Of a stretch of DNA of 64,000 bases, positions 1-9,604 are shown one piece after another. The DNA is taken from assembly GCA_964016885.1 (NCBI GenBank), contig OZ024741.1:412619249-412683248 (forward strand), written 5' to 3'. This stretch comes from Eledone cirrhosa (lineage: Eukaryota > Mollusca > Cephalopoda > Octopoda > Eledonidae). Made by a program: the position numbers and the translations under genes. How positions within the stretch are numbered: position 1 is the stretch's first letter; every line of letters begins with the position of its first letter. The notes beneath the pieces are model-generated. The model searched no databases. It saw only the letters and a list, made by a program, of their open reading frames with translations, and was not told the DNA's origin.

Positions 1-122
1 ATAGAAGAAAGATAGGTCAACACAGGATGGGGCCAATTGGAACCAGCTTGAGGGAGGTCACCTGCACCCCACAGCTGGTGCTGGTTAGGGGGAAGGTCTT
101 ATTTATCTTGCAGTGGGCAAAC

Positions 123-172
123 ATGATGATGATGATCATCATCATCATTATCATCATCATCATCATCATCAT
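123..172. repeat. (ATG/ATC)n microsatellite
   Basis: A run of atg triplets passes into atc triplets. The rest of 1-600 shows no gene or recognised element; a short (GT)n run lies near 422-435. Confidence 0.9.
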
Positions 173-604
173 AGCAGCACCGTCTGCATACATATTGATG
201 ATAAACTAAACAGGTTATATCTCATATCTACGTCATCACACCTCTGTAGATTTAAACTTTTCAGTAATTACTTCAACTGGTTTTGGTAGAATATAAACCA
301 ATCCTTCACTTAATAAACACGGCTTTAGTTTTTGATTGTGTTTCGTCCTTGTCAAATGCAGACACACAACGATGTGGTGATAGCTAGTACCTCGTGCTCA
401 CCACATAATTACCCGTGAATCTGTGTGTGTGTGTGTTGGACCTCTGTCGGTTTCGGCGATGAGTATTCCAGTTGTATGATCAATGGCACAGCCTCCTAGT
501 GATATTAACCTACAAAATATTGAGCACTCCACAGACTGTAGTGTAGGGATTCTAAGCCCTGAAGGTTCAGCTTATAAGCTTAACTTTTGGACGAAGACTC
601 CATA

Positions 605-812
605 TAATAATGGTTTCTTATATAGGCACAAGGCCAGCAATTTTGGGGGAGGGGAAAGTCGATTAAATCGACCCCAGTGCGTGACTGGTACTTTATTTTA
701 TCGACCCCGTAGGGATGAAAGTCAAAGTTAACCTCGGCGGGGCTTGAACTCAGATCATAAAGGGCCATAACTCTATGCCTCAAAGAATGGCGTCCGACCT
801 TCTACCGAATAG
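605..812 (-). mobile_element. Cephalopod tRNA-derived SINE, near full length
   Basis: Read on the minus strand it has the head 'ggtagaaggtcggacgccat', a B-box-like 'gagttcaagccccgccgagg', the block 'gggtcgataaaataaagta', the 'gtcgatttaatcgactttcc' block and the tail 'ggccttgtgcc'. The same order recurs at least seven times in this window. Cephalopod SINEs of this kind are known; the exact subfamily is not assigned here. Confidence 0.85.
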
Positions 813-964
813 ACATACATATGAGGGCTCCAATTAATGCCAATTTTGCTCAATGAAGGAATTAATAAGAATCAATTAGTCAAAGTATAATAAAAATTAT
901 ATTTGGGAAAAGCAAACAAGATAAAGAAAAATTTACGTAATTAAATTGAGCAAAATTGGTATTG

Positions 965-1032
965 GTTGAACTCGGGCCGTAAATGGACGTAACTCTATTC
1001 TGCAAAGCATGGCGTCAGATCCCTCTAATAAT
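965..1032 (-). mobile_element. SINE head fragment
   Basis: The fragment matches only the tRNA-like head of the same SINE family (minus strand, 'gcatagagttacg'-type block with changes). It is diverged and lacks the tail. The rest of 813-1060 is AT-rich with nothing recognised. Confidence 0.55.
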
Positions 1033-1059
1033 AACTAAACCCACGTTTAAAGAGAATAC

Positions 1060-1745
1060 AAAAGATAGAACTAATGGGAACTCTCCATATACTAAGGAAT
1101 ATACTAAGTCAATATAGATGTCTCATAAGTGTGAATTTCAATTGATATATCTTTATATTTACTGAGATTTCCAAACTCTTTCAAGGAGATGGTACCATCT
1201 GATGGAATGCTCTTGTCAATTAAGAAGCATATTTTCTCTTTATGGCCCTTCACAATTATACCAGGTCTGTTGACCTTGATTGTTCTGTCAGTGTTCACAT
1301 GGAAGCCCCACAGGATTGTTATGTTCTTGCCTCCTGTTACTGCATCTGGGTGATGGTTGTACCATTTCCCCTCCGTTTTCAGACCATAAAACCTGCATAT
1401 TACCTAGTGTAAGCATTGCCCAACTCTATCATGCCTCATTTAATATTCTTGGGGAGCCAATACCTTGCAGCCTGAAACCAGGTGGTCAATGGTCTCAGCA
1501 TGGTCATCACAGAATCGAGACTTTTGGTCAGTTCCATTTCTGATAACATTGGTTTGAAAGTTGCACATTGGGAGACATTGGTCTTGTGCAGCCAAAATGA
1601 ATCCCTCTCTCTCTGCCTTTAGCCCAGAGGTCCACAGCCACTGATGGGTGGGGGATTGATCTACATCAGGTTCTTTGCTACGGCAAACACACTGGCCATG
1701 CAGTGGATTTTGCTCCCGTTTAGTGCAGTCTCTGTTGGCCTTCAT
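1060..1745 (-). pseudogene. RLE-type LINE, C-terminal zinc knuckle and endonuclease fragment
   Basis: On the minus strand two broken frames give the end of an ORF of the R2/NeSL-like group. First comes a knuckle-like stretch with C, H and C spaced as in 'CDDHAETIDHLVSGC'. Then comes the restriction-like endonuclease core ('NRPGIIVKGHKEKICFLID', where canonical copies have RPDI) and 'SKYKDISIEI'. The C-terminal end near 1060-1110 reads like QKI.LMGT.HILR. Frameshifts and loss of the PD aspartate make it a relic. Related fragments in the window allow the assignment. Confidence 0.75.
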
Positions 1746-2151
1746 ATTTTCCCAACACTGATATTCTTTGCAGCTTTAATTTCAGAATCGACATTATTTT
1801 TTTCAAACTATATTCCCAGTTCTTCTACAAATTTCTTATTTTTCTTTGTGACTGAATGTAACTTTTTCCTTTATTATACCATATCAAAGAACATGAAAGA
1901 AATGATAATTTTATTGCATCTTTTTTCAGTCTTTCATTCCATAGAAGTAAGACAGACTGGAGGAAGAGAAAATATGATATTTACAAGGAATATTAAAGAA
2001 ACGGACAACCAAGTCTTGGGACAAAAGTCATCTTAAATATGGAACATCGAAAGGACAATTATAACTGAGTTTGTTTTCCTGAAGTTCAGTTCACAGTTGA
2101 AATATAATATTCCGTAAGTAAATATAGGAAAACCAAAAGTAAAAGAAGCAT

Positions 2152-2156
<5 letters not shown>
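1746..2156. other. No recognised gene
   Basis: AT-rich sequence. An open frame here is short and has no recognisable domain. It may continue the LINE relic to the left, but I cannot show that. Confidence 0.4.
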
Positions 2157-2217
<61 letters not shown>

Positions 2218-2245
2218 AAACAACAACAACAACAACAACAACAAT

Positions 2246-2285
<40 letters not shown>

Positions 2286-2287
2286 GC

Positions 2288-2346
<59 letters not shown>
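2157..2346. repeat. (CAA)n then (AAT)n compound microsatellite
   Basis: About 130 bp of caa units is followed by about 60 bp of aat units. Frames through it give only homopolymeric leucine, cysteine or tyrosine and are not genes. Confidence 0.95.
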
Positions 2347-2348
<2 letters not shown>

Positions 2349-2490
2349 CTTCAAAAGGCATGCTTGCTGGGAACAGCAAGAACCCTCCGATACGTCCTGA
2401 ATATCTGAGGCTGCAGGTAGTGGCTTGATATTCATTTCAACAAACTTTCCAGTTAACTAACATCAATGACTGAGACTCAAAGAACAATAA
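2347..2490 (+). mobile_element. RLE-type LINE extreme 3' end
   Basis: The plus strand reads MLQKACLLGTARTLRYVLNI then stop, which is the conserved C-terminal end of RLE-type LINE proteins seen elsewhere here (QKIVLMGTAHILRKILSI). About 80 bp of 3' UTR follows and ends in an (AAT)n tail. The same UTR recurs inverted at 22255-22400. Confidence 0.75.
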
Positions 2491-2522
2491 TAATAATAAT
2501 AATAATGATAATAATGATAATA

Positions 2523-2712
2523 ATAATTGTTTCTACTTTTGGCACAAGGCCAGCAATTATCCAGTAGATTACTGGTACTTTATTTTATCGACCTCGTAAG
2601 GATGAAAGGCAAAGTTAACCTCGGCGGGATTTGAACTCAGATCGTAAAGGGACGTAACTATGCTGGAAAGCATGTCCGACCCTCTACCGATACTGCCAAT
2701 TCACCGCCCTAA
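2523..2712 (-). mobile_element. Cephalopod SINE, full length
   Basis: Minus strand. The tail 'ggccttgtgccaaaagtaga' passes into (AAT)n on the left, and the tRNA-like head ends near 2712 beside another (AAT)n run. This short form lacks the 'gtcgatttaatcgac' block. Confidence 0.85.
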
Positions 2713-3089
2713 TAATAATAATAATAACTAGCTAGGTCTGTGGAATACTATCATTACCCACAATTAAGAGAGTAACATATTTGTGCAATTAACTTAATTT
2801 TGTTGAAGTAATTTACCCCCCCATAAATGGGTAGATTGTAAGGATTTCTGAACGTGAGTAAAAGACCATAATGGCAACAACAACAACAGTAATATAACCG
2901 TGTGTATATATGTATATATATATTGCCGGCAATCACATTGGACGCCGAGCTCTGGCTAGTTCAGCACCCTCAACTCCTTTGTCGATACTTGCCGGCGTAC
3001 TATGAATCGGTTCCGTTTCCACCAGCATTCTCGTCTCTCTAACATCACGCGGACATATCCTCCGTTCCTTCCGTATCCTCTCTTCTGTC

Positions 3090-3560
3090 CCCGTCACTTC
3101 TCGCTTTATTCCAAATCCACCCATTACTGCTTTTAAGCGCGCCCGCAACCTCCGCGACCTCCTGTTTCGCAGTTCCTTCTCGTCTTCTCCCACGACTCCA
3201 CCCGGCTCTGATCCTTGTTCCCGTTCCCGCTGCAACACTTCTCCCTTTATTTCCACCCTCACCACTCTTACAGGCCCAAACGGGTCTTCCCGTATCCGCC
3301 ATTCCTTCACCTGCACATCCACCCACGTTGTCTATGACCTCCGGTGTTCCCTTTGCGGGTCTTTATATATCGGACAAACTGGACGCCGAAATGGCAGACC
3401 GTTTTGCCAAACATTTGAGGGACATACAACTCGGTTTGGATACTCCTGTGGCCCGTCATTTCTCTTCAGTGATGTTTCAGTCCTGGGTGTCCTTTTACAT
3501 CATGGATCACAAGCCTCACGCACCAGGACTGAACAAAGTCTGATTCTCCGCCTTGGGTCC
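3090..3560 (+). pseudogene. Penelope-like element, GIY-YIG endonuclease fragment
   Basis: Plus-strand frames read 'ITAFKRARNLRDLLFRSS', then 'IRHSFTCTSTHVVYDLRC', a CxxC pair and 'LYIGQTGR', continuing after a frameshift as 'FAKHLRDIQLGLDTPVARHF'. This order (linker, CX2C, YIG, HLRD, HF) is the C-terminal GIY-YIG endonuclease of Penelope-like elements. No RT is attached, so it is truncated. A hammerhead-like motif lies about 620 bp downstream on the same strand. Confidence 0.75.
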
Positions 3561-3844
3561 TATTCCCCTCTTGGATTCAACTCACCTCCCCAATTTCTCT
3601 AATACCCCATCCATTATCATACCCCTAAATTCCTATCGCTTTCTCTTGATCATTAGCAGATTCTATTACTACTATTACATGCCGACTATATATGCTCACT
3701 CCACTTTTCCCTTTCACTGCTCTGTATACACACATACACAACCTTATATTAACACTTTTTGCTCAGAGCTTCGTACTGACATGCACACACACTTTTTTAC
3801 TCATATATACACACTCATTTCTGCTTAGCTTCGTACGGACGTAT

Positions 3845-3847
<3 letters not shown>

Positions 3848-3928
<81 letters not shown>

Positions 3929-3945
3929 ACACACACACACACACA
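3848..3945. repeat. (CA)n microsatellite
   Basis: About 98 bp of ca dinucleotides with one interruption, lying between the Penelope-like endonuclease and the downstream hammerhead-like motif. Confidence 0.95.
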
Positions 3946-4176
3946 AGCTTACGCACGTGCACAAGTATAGCTCTTTTTACAAAACGGTTTCTTTTCCATT
4001 TCAGGTAGACGCGCTCCATCATCGACTTTTCTAAAAAATAAATCATACACAAAACGCCGGCACCAACAGTTTTGCAAGAGATGTCAACATGAATGGACCT
4101 GTTATTTTTTTATCTAAAGACATTATTTCCAATTCCAAGCCGCCCGTCCCCTTAATCCATCTTATTTCTTATTCTT

Positions 4177-4212
4177 TCTTCTGATGAAGGACTAGCGTCC
4201 GAAACGTTAAGA
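4177..4212 (+). ncRNA. Hammerhead-ribozyme-like motif A
   Basis: Stem I strands TCTT (4177-4180) and AAGA (4209-4212) flank CTGATGA (4181-4187). Stem II is GGAC/GTCC (4189-4192/4197-4200) with loop TAGC, followed by GAAAC (4201-4205) and GTT. Stem III is only the palindrome ACGT, so it would have to form between two molecules. One extra A (4188) sits between the core and stem II, which is not canonical. Known: Penelope-like elements carry small hammerhead variants. Inferred: this is one. Confidence 0.55.
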
Positions 4213-4297
4213 CCCTCTTCCTGCTATTTCAAGCGTTAACCTAATATATCCCTTCCATATACTGTACCGATTGTGTTGTTATTTCTGTTTACCTTTT

Positions 4298-4300
<3 letters not shown>
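4206..4300 (+). repeat. Dispersed repeat, probable Penelope-like 3' region
   Basis: The stretch beginning 'gttaagaccctcttcctgct' and ending 'tttctgtttaccttt' recurs inverted at 48381-48645, where a SINE has split it. It directly follows motif A. Confidence 0.7.
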
Positions 4301-4307
<7 letters not shown>

Positions 4308-4347
<40 letters not shown>

Positions 4348-4488
4348 AAAGGTATAGACTTAGGAAATACTGTGAAAATTTAACAAATCCCCAGCACCAG
4401 CAATACCATCATTATTATTACCATCGTAATTTCATACCCATATCCACCAACATCATCTCGTATTATCTCCAAAACCACCACCACCTCC

Positions 4489-4575
<87 letters not shown>

Positions 4576-4685
4576 GTTGGTATTTACGTCCCACATAGGA
4601 ATGTGGTGGGATGGGTTGGTTTGTCTGTAGAAAAAAATACTTTTGAAACAGGTTATATCACTTAACGACTTCCCCTCTTCTAACT

Positions 4686-4768
<83 letters not shown>

Positions 4769-4790
4769 TAATACTAATAATAATGATGTT
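4308..4790. repeat. (TA)n, (ACT)n and (AAT)n microsatellites
   Basis: (TA)n lies at 4308-4344, (ACT)n at about 4495-4575 and (AAT)n at about 4687-4786. The intervening sequence has no recognised feature. Confidence 0.9.
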
Positions 4791-5085
4791 TTATTTATTA
4801 GCCAAACAGGGCTCACAGTTAAGTTAACATTAAAGACTGTACAGGGCGATACAGTAAAGGTTTTTTGTATGAAATAAATTTGTAACAGAGACTAAGAAAA
4901 ATAAACGTTAAAAAAACAAACATAATAAATTCCCCAAAGATGAGAAGACTCCACGGGACACTTGTGGAGAAAGGCCACAAAATCCATGGTCACCCTGTTC
5001 GCTAGGACACAGTGCCCTCTCCCAGTTGTTCTCTACCAGGCATATGCTCACGATAGACGCTCTCACCCACCTTTGAAATTTACAT
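4787..5085 (-). mobile_element. Tx1-like LINE 3' end
   Basis: On the minus strand 'FQRWVRASIVSIC' matches the C-terminal 'RWVKVASLIRVNG' of the Tx1-like copy at 59-62 kb. The following UTR shares 'ttggggaattt' and ends 'ctaataaataaaaca' before an (AAT)n tract, as the other copies end at (ATT)n. Strongly 5' truncated. Confidence 0.6.
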
Positions 5086-5230
5086 GAATCAAAGGAACAT
5101 ATACAAATGTAAAACATACATGCCAATATATATGACTTAACATATTTCCCACAACATATAACATGTACATACATTGATCAGCGATTTATTGACAAATTAT
5201 ATATAAAAGGTAAAAAGAGGATTAACACAT

Positions 5231-5234
<4 letters not shown>

Positions 5235-5275
<41 letters not shown>

Positions 5276-5480
5276 GTAAAATTCCGATATAACGAATTTT
5301 TCAGTATAACGAAATGTTTTTCAAACCCCCACGCTCAATGTGTTAGGTCGATCTTGTTATAAAGAAATTTTCGTTACAACGAATGTTTGTACCCGGTGAA
5401 TTTCGTTATAACGGAATTTTACATATATAAATATATAAGATATACTTAATTTTACTATATATAAAATATACTTAATTTTA

Positions 5481-5533
<53 letters not shown>

Positions 5534-5535
5534 AC
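5235..5535. repeat. (TA)n tracts
   Basis: Two (TA)n blocks, 5235-5272 and about 5484-5535, surround a short inverted-repeat element. Confidence 0.9.
5273..5422. mobile_element. Short inverted-repeat DNA element (pogo/Tigger-like MITE)
   Basis: The left end 'caggtaaaattccgatataa' and the right end 'ttataacggaattttac' form inverted repeats of about 22 bp with one mismatch. The element is about 150 bp, sits in TA sequence and encodes no transposase. A CAGG start and TA target fit the pogo/Tigger group of Tc1/mariner; that family call is inferred. Confidence 0.6.
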
Positions 5536-5735
5536 ATAAATACAGATAAATAAATATATTATACAATATATCGATATTTTAGATAGTTTTGTATTATTAT
5601 TATTATTATTATTATTACAGTTGCATTTATCTTGCTTTATGTTCATACGAGTTATCACCAAGTCACAACCAGTGACCTCAAGAGAGAACATACATATTCA
5701 CACATGCATCTTTAGTGTTTAGACTTGTGATGTAC

Positions 5736-6035
5736 TTATATTGACAGAATCTTCCTTAGTATATGGGCAGTTCCCATTAGTACTATCTTTTGTATTTCTC
5801 CTATACGCGGGTTTCCTGGGATTTGCGATATGTAATCATTAGACCCCTTAGGTATCATTCCCAGAGCGCCTACAACCACTGGTATTGTTTTAGTTCTCAA
5901 TTTCCACATTTTTCCAATTTCTATCTCCAGGTCCTTATACTTGCTCAATTTTTCAAATGTTTTTATAGATACATTCTTGTCTATTGGAACAGACATATCA
6001 ATTAGCAGGCATACCCTCTTTTGAAAGTCTTTCAA
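5736..6035 (-). pseudogene. RLE-type LINE C-terminal fragment
   Basis: A 99-codon open frame on the minus strand contains 'KRVCLLIDMSVPIDKNVSI', 'KLSKYKDLEIEIGKMW', 'TIPVVVGALGMIPKG' and the end 'QKIVLMGTAHILRKILSI'. These are the downstream part of the restriction-like endonuclease domain of R2/NeSL-like LINEs. The PD motif and everything upstream are lost at the (ATT)n tract at 6037-6090. It lies immediately upstream of the channel's first coding exon, on the opposite strand. Confidence 0.85.

Positions 6036-6036
<1 letters not shown>

Positions 6037-6090
<54 letters not shown>
6037..6090. repeat. (ATT)n abutting the channel start codon
   Basis: Eighteen att units end 8 bp before the likely ATG at 6099. 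The frame stays open through the repeat as tyrosines. Confidence 0.95.
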
Positions 6091-6098
6091 TATCCACA

Positions 6099-6665
6099 AT
6101 GACGGAATCAAAGGGATTAAAAAGAACAGCACTTGCTGCTTTGATCCCAGGAACTAAATTTGATCCGACCACATTTGAGGTTACCGGTGTCTCTGACCAA
6201 GAAGCTCCCACCGTTGTCTTCAACTTACGTGGAACAATCTTTGAAACATATCGTTCGAATTTATACCGCAAGAATCTCAGTAATTTATCCGATAGCGACT
6301 TCTTAAATCAGTTTTATCGCAAGAAATTCAACGATTATTTCTTCGACCGTGACCCTTCACTATTTTCATCCATCTTGGAATACCAACGGACGGCCATACT
6401 ACATGTGCCTGTAACTGTTTGTGGTAAATTAGCCAAACAAGAGTTAGAGTTCTGGGGAATCAACGAATGCCGCATAGAAAAATGCTGTTGGAATAACTTC
6501 GATTCGTGGAATAAAACCTACGATTCACTGAACCAACTGGAAGAAGCTCAGAAAATCACATATGTGGAATATGATCCTCAAAGAATCGAGACAGAGAAAT
6601 ACGGAAGAATAAAATCAATAATCTGGAATTTTCTCACTAACCATAGGTCTTCAAAAGGCGCTCAA
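6099..6665 (+). CDS. Shaw/Kv3-like voltage-gated K+ channel, exon 1 (T1 domain)
   Basis: This exon encodes residues 1-189 of a tetrameric delayed-rectifier-type K+ channel of the plasma membrane. Residues about 37-140 form the T1 (BTB-like) assembly domain: 'YRSNLYRKNL', 'DYFFDRDPSLFSSILEY' and 'ELEFWGINECRIEKCCW'. The zinc site typical of non-Shaker Kv channels, HX5CX20CC, is intact (H102, C108, C129, C130), which points to Shaw/Kv3. I start at ATG 6099 because an upstream in-frame ATG at 6021 would add a poly-tyrosine run encoded by a microsatellite. The exon ends in codon CAA followed by gtaagt, phase 0. The junction SSKGAQ/IYRMTAVAF aligns with the pre-S1 region of Kv3 proteins. An untranslated 5' exon cannot be excluded. 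Confidence 0.93.
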
Positions 6666-6677
6666 GTAAGTATTATT

Positions 6678-6679
6678 GT

Positions 6680-6721
<42 letters not shown>
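6678..6721. repeat. (ACT)n microsatellite
   Basis: About 44 bp of act units inside the channel intron, directly before a SINE. Confidence 0.95.
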
Positions 6722-6722
<1 letters not shown>

Positions 6723-6942
6723 GAGGGCGGTGGATTCGCAGTGTCGGTAGAGCGTCGGACAACATGCTTTGTGGCATATAGCTACGGCTCTTTACATTCT
6801 GAGTTCAGATCCCACCGAGGTGAGCTTTGCTTTTCATCCTTACGGGCTTAAAATAAAGCACCAGTAATACATAGGAGAGGAGTCAATTTAATCGACTTTC
6901 CCCTTCCCCCCAAATTGCTGGCCTTGTGTCTAAAGTAGAAAC

Positions 6943-6986
<44 letters not shown>
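6722..6986 (+). mobile_element. Cephalopod SINE in channel intron
   Basis: A full-length plus-strand copy with head 'gcggtggattcgcagtgtcg', 'gagttcagatcccaccgagg', the 'tcaatttaatcgactttccc' block, tail 'ggccttgtgtc' and terminal (ATT)n. It begins only 56 bp after the splice donor. Confidence 0.9.
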
Positions 6987-6987
<1 letters not shown>

Positions 6988-6989
6988 CA

Positions 6990-8400
6990 CACGGAAAAAC
7001 TCAGCTTTATTCGCTGGAGATGGTAGAAAGTGTCAGCTGTCCACAACCAGCTAAGGTGACACTTGTTTACTGTCCATGCTTCAAGAACTCTACCGACAAC
7101 TCTTGCTGCTTCATTCATGATTTATGTAAGTGTTCTGTCTTTATATTTGTTCCAATCTTTTCGAGCCATTGTCGTCATTTGTATTGTGCCAGTTTCAGGC
7201 CCTTACTACCAATGTGCCACACTGTTTCATCTTTCTCATTTCACATTCTACATTTGTCACTCTCGGTTGTTTTATTAATTCTATAGTGTTAATGTTTGTT
7301 CTTGAGCCGCACAGTACTTCTGATTCTGTCTTCAAGTCATTCTTCCCCATCCATAACCATCAGCCTTCTCTATCAGTCTTCGTCTTCTCAATACTGGCAA
7401 TTAATCAAACCTCCCCCACAACAAGTATAACCGATTTGTGTCACTCTTGGGATGAAATTCTTCCTGCAATGTCAATAATTTCCGTGTCTTCCTGTTTCAA
7501 CTCCTCAGTTTCTTCTTTTGCCAATTTAATATTACAGCTGCATACCTACTTCGTATTATCATCCATGTATTCTCTGCTTGAAATTTATTCTTTGCACTCA
7601 ATTTTTAGTGCAGCACCAATCATAGTTTTTAAAAATACTCTTTCTTCAGCGGTTCCTTCATTTCCTTCTCCATAATTCCATTGAACTGTCCTATGCCAAG
7701 TTACATATCAATTCGCTTCATTATTTCCTCATTAAGTAATTCTATCCATTCCAGGGAATGTACCTTGCCTTATTGCACAGTCATCACACCACACAACATC
7801 AACATTAAAACAACGGACATTGTTGGCCAAGGAAATCATTTGTAACTCATCTTTGCTATACAACTACAAATCAATCAAGTAGAGGAGATGATTGATCCTT
7901 TGTGTTTTTCCTTTGAACTGATATCCTATTATACTCCTCTTCAGAAAACCTGTTACATTCCATGTATTTCTAAACATATCCAAACATTCAATGATCCACA
8001 AATTTGGAATCGTATTGTAACTTTTGTGATAGTCAATCCACACCATTCCCAAATTTTTCTTCTTTCTATTACAATCTTGCTTTACCATTTTATCAATAAT
8101 TGGTCTTTTGTACTTCTGTATTTTCATCTCCATCCATTTTGTTCCTGTCAAAATATTATCATCAAGACATTTGTACGTTTCTTCTGCAATCACTTCTGAA
8201 AGTAACTTCCACATTGAAGGAAGACAAGAAATTGTCCTGTAATTGTCAACAGTATTTCCTTTCGAGACATCGTTCAAACACAACACTGTTCAGCTTATGG
8301 TCAACTACATTGGAATTTGTTCTGATCCTTCAATCAACGCATTAAAGTGTTCTGCATTCAGTCTATGACACTAACAGAACTTCTTTATCCAGAATTCCTG
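6990..8400 (-). pseudogene. RLE-type LINE reverse transcriptase relic
   Basis: A 140-codon stretch (7864-8286) reads 'VDNYRTISCLPSMWKLLSEV', 'KKNLGMVWIDYHKSYNTIPN' and 'WIIECLDMFRNTWNVTGFLK', matching RT fingers and motif A of the R2/NeSL-like family. In motif A, D-Y-H-K-S-Y replaces the usual D-Y-K-K-A-F. Downstream, broken frames 'INHLLYLIDLxLYSKDELQ' mark the motif C region with the catalytic DD pair degraded. The rest to about 6990 is decayed. It lies in the channel intron, antisense to the gene. Confidence 0.75.
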
Positions 8401-8489
8401 ACAACACCAGGTCCTGCTACTTTTTAATTACTGGGGTTGATAAAATGAAGCACCAGTAATGTACTGGAGGGGTTGAGAGAGAAAGAGAG

Positions 8490-8810
8490 CCAAAGAAAGA
8501 TCCTACTGCCATAGAGGTAAACATTTTAATTAACCCAGGCTCTGCCACACTTTGGGCTAAGGAGCGTAAACTCTCCAAATATCGGTCACTCTCCGACAGG
8601 TTTGTTGTTGAGCCCATAGCAATGGAGGCTTCTGGTGTCTTTGGCTCTAGGGCTACCTCCCAACTCACCACCATCGGCACAGAGTTGGCTACTCGCAGGG
8701 GTGAGCCTCGCAAGCCGGAATGGATTTTCCAGCGCGTCTCCCTCACCATCCTCTATTCCGACCACTGGGGCTGCTGGGCGGCCAGCGCGTGGGCCCCCAT
8801 TTGCTCATAA
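8490..8810 (+). pseudogene. Utopia-like LINE C-terminal fragment
   Basis: The plus strand reads 'LSDRFVVEPIAMEASGVFG' and 'RATSQLTTIGTELATRRGEP', then 'FQRVSLTILYSD'. The same order occurs at the end of the element at 32.4-35.7 kb. It is the part after the restriction-like endonuclease core. A short SINE-like scrap (8426-8465) precedes it. Confidence 0.75.
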
Positions 8811-9530
8811 TAGTGAGTGATGGGGAGATCGGGAGAGATGGAGGCAATGACAGTAGGAGTTTGATTCCTGGTGTATATGAATTTATTTACCACACTTCCA
8901 CACATTAAAACAAACTTTCCTGAATTACAGAAATTAGTAAGTAAATTCTTCATTCATAAACCAATGGTAAATTTATTATTTTATTTTATTTTATTTTATT
9001 TTATTTTATTTATGCTTTTTAAAATAGCCTTCACATTTTGTTTGAATTTCAGAGGTTCTGATTGTGCAAAAAAAAAAAAAAAAAGGATACATAAAACGTA
9101 AATTTATTTTTTGGGTCATGCCCTTTTCACTGACAACACACCTAATGATTCTTCCAAGTGCGCAGCATTATACATGCTGACTGTAATAGAGAGCAGTATT
9201 AAAAAAATTACGACTGGACAAAACTGATAATATTTTTATCTACATTATTTGCTTTAAACAAACGGCAATAAATATTCTGCTATAATTCCTACTTTAGTTA
9301 AAATTCAGCAATCATATTTCAATGGTCAAATATTGTAACTTTAATAAAATACCCGGAAATCAGTGGGTAGCTCAGATAGTATATATATATATATATATAT
9401 ATACTTCTCTCATTTCTCATCATATGCTTTAGACTCTTTTTCTTTCATTCTTTCCCTTCTTCTCTGAACATTCTTCCACTCGACGTTTTGCTATGCACAA
9501 TAGCAGCTGATTGTATTTACAGCTACTTTA
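8811..9530. other. No gene; (ATTTT)n and (TA)n
   Basis: An (ATTTT)n run lies at about 8973-9011, an A-run near 9069-9084 and (TA)n at 9378-9402. Nothing else is recognised. Confidence 0.6.
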
Positions 9531-9532
<2 letters not shown>

Positions 9533-9589
<57 letters not shown>

Positions 9590-9604
9590 GTGTGTGTGTG
9601 TGTA
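9533..9604. repeat. (TA)n then (GT)n
   Basis: A compound dinucleotide repeat at the 5' boundary of a LINE RT relic. Confidence 0.95.

Noticed and set aside
1644..2036. 130-codon plus-strand frame with hydrophobic stretches
   Set aside because: It overlaps the antisense side of an RLE-LINE relic and shows no conserved domain.
2086..2435. Long open frames of leucine, cysteine or tyrosine
   Set aside because: They are translations of (CAA)n and (AAT)n microsatellites.
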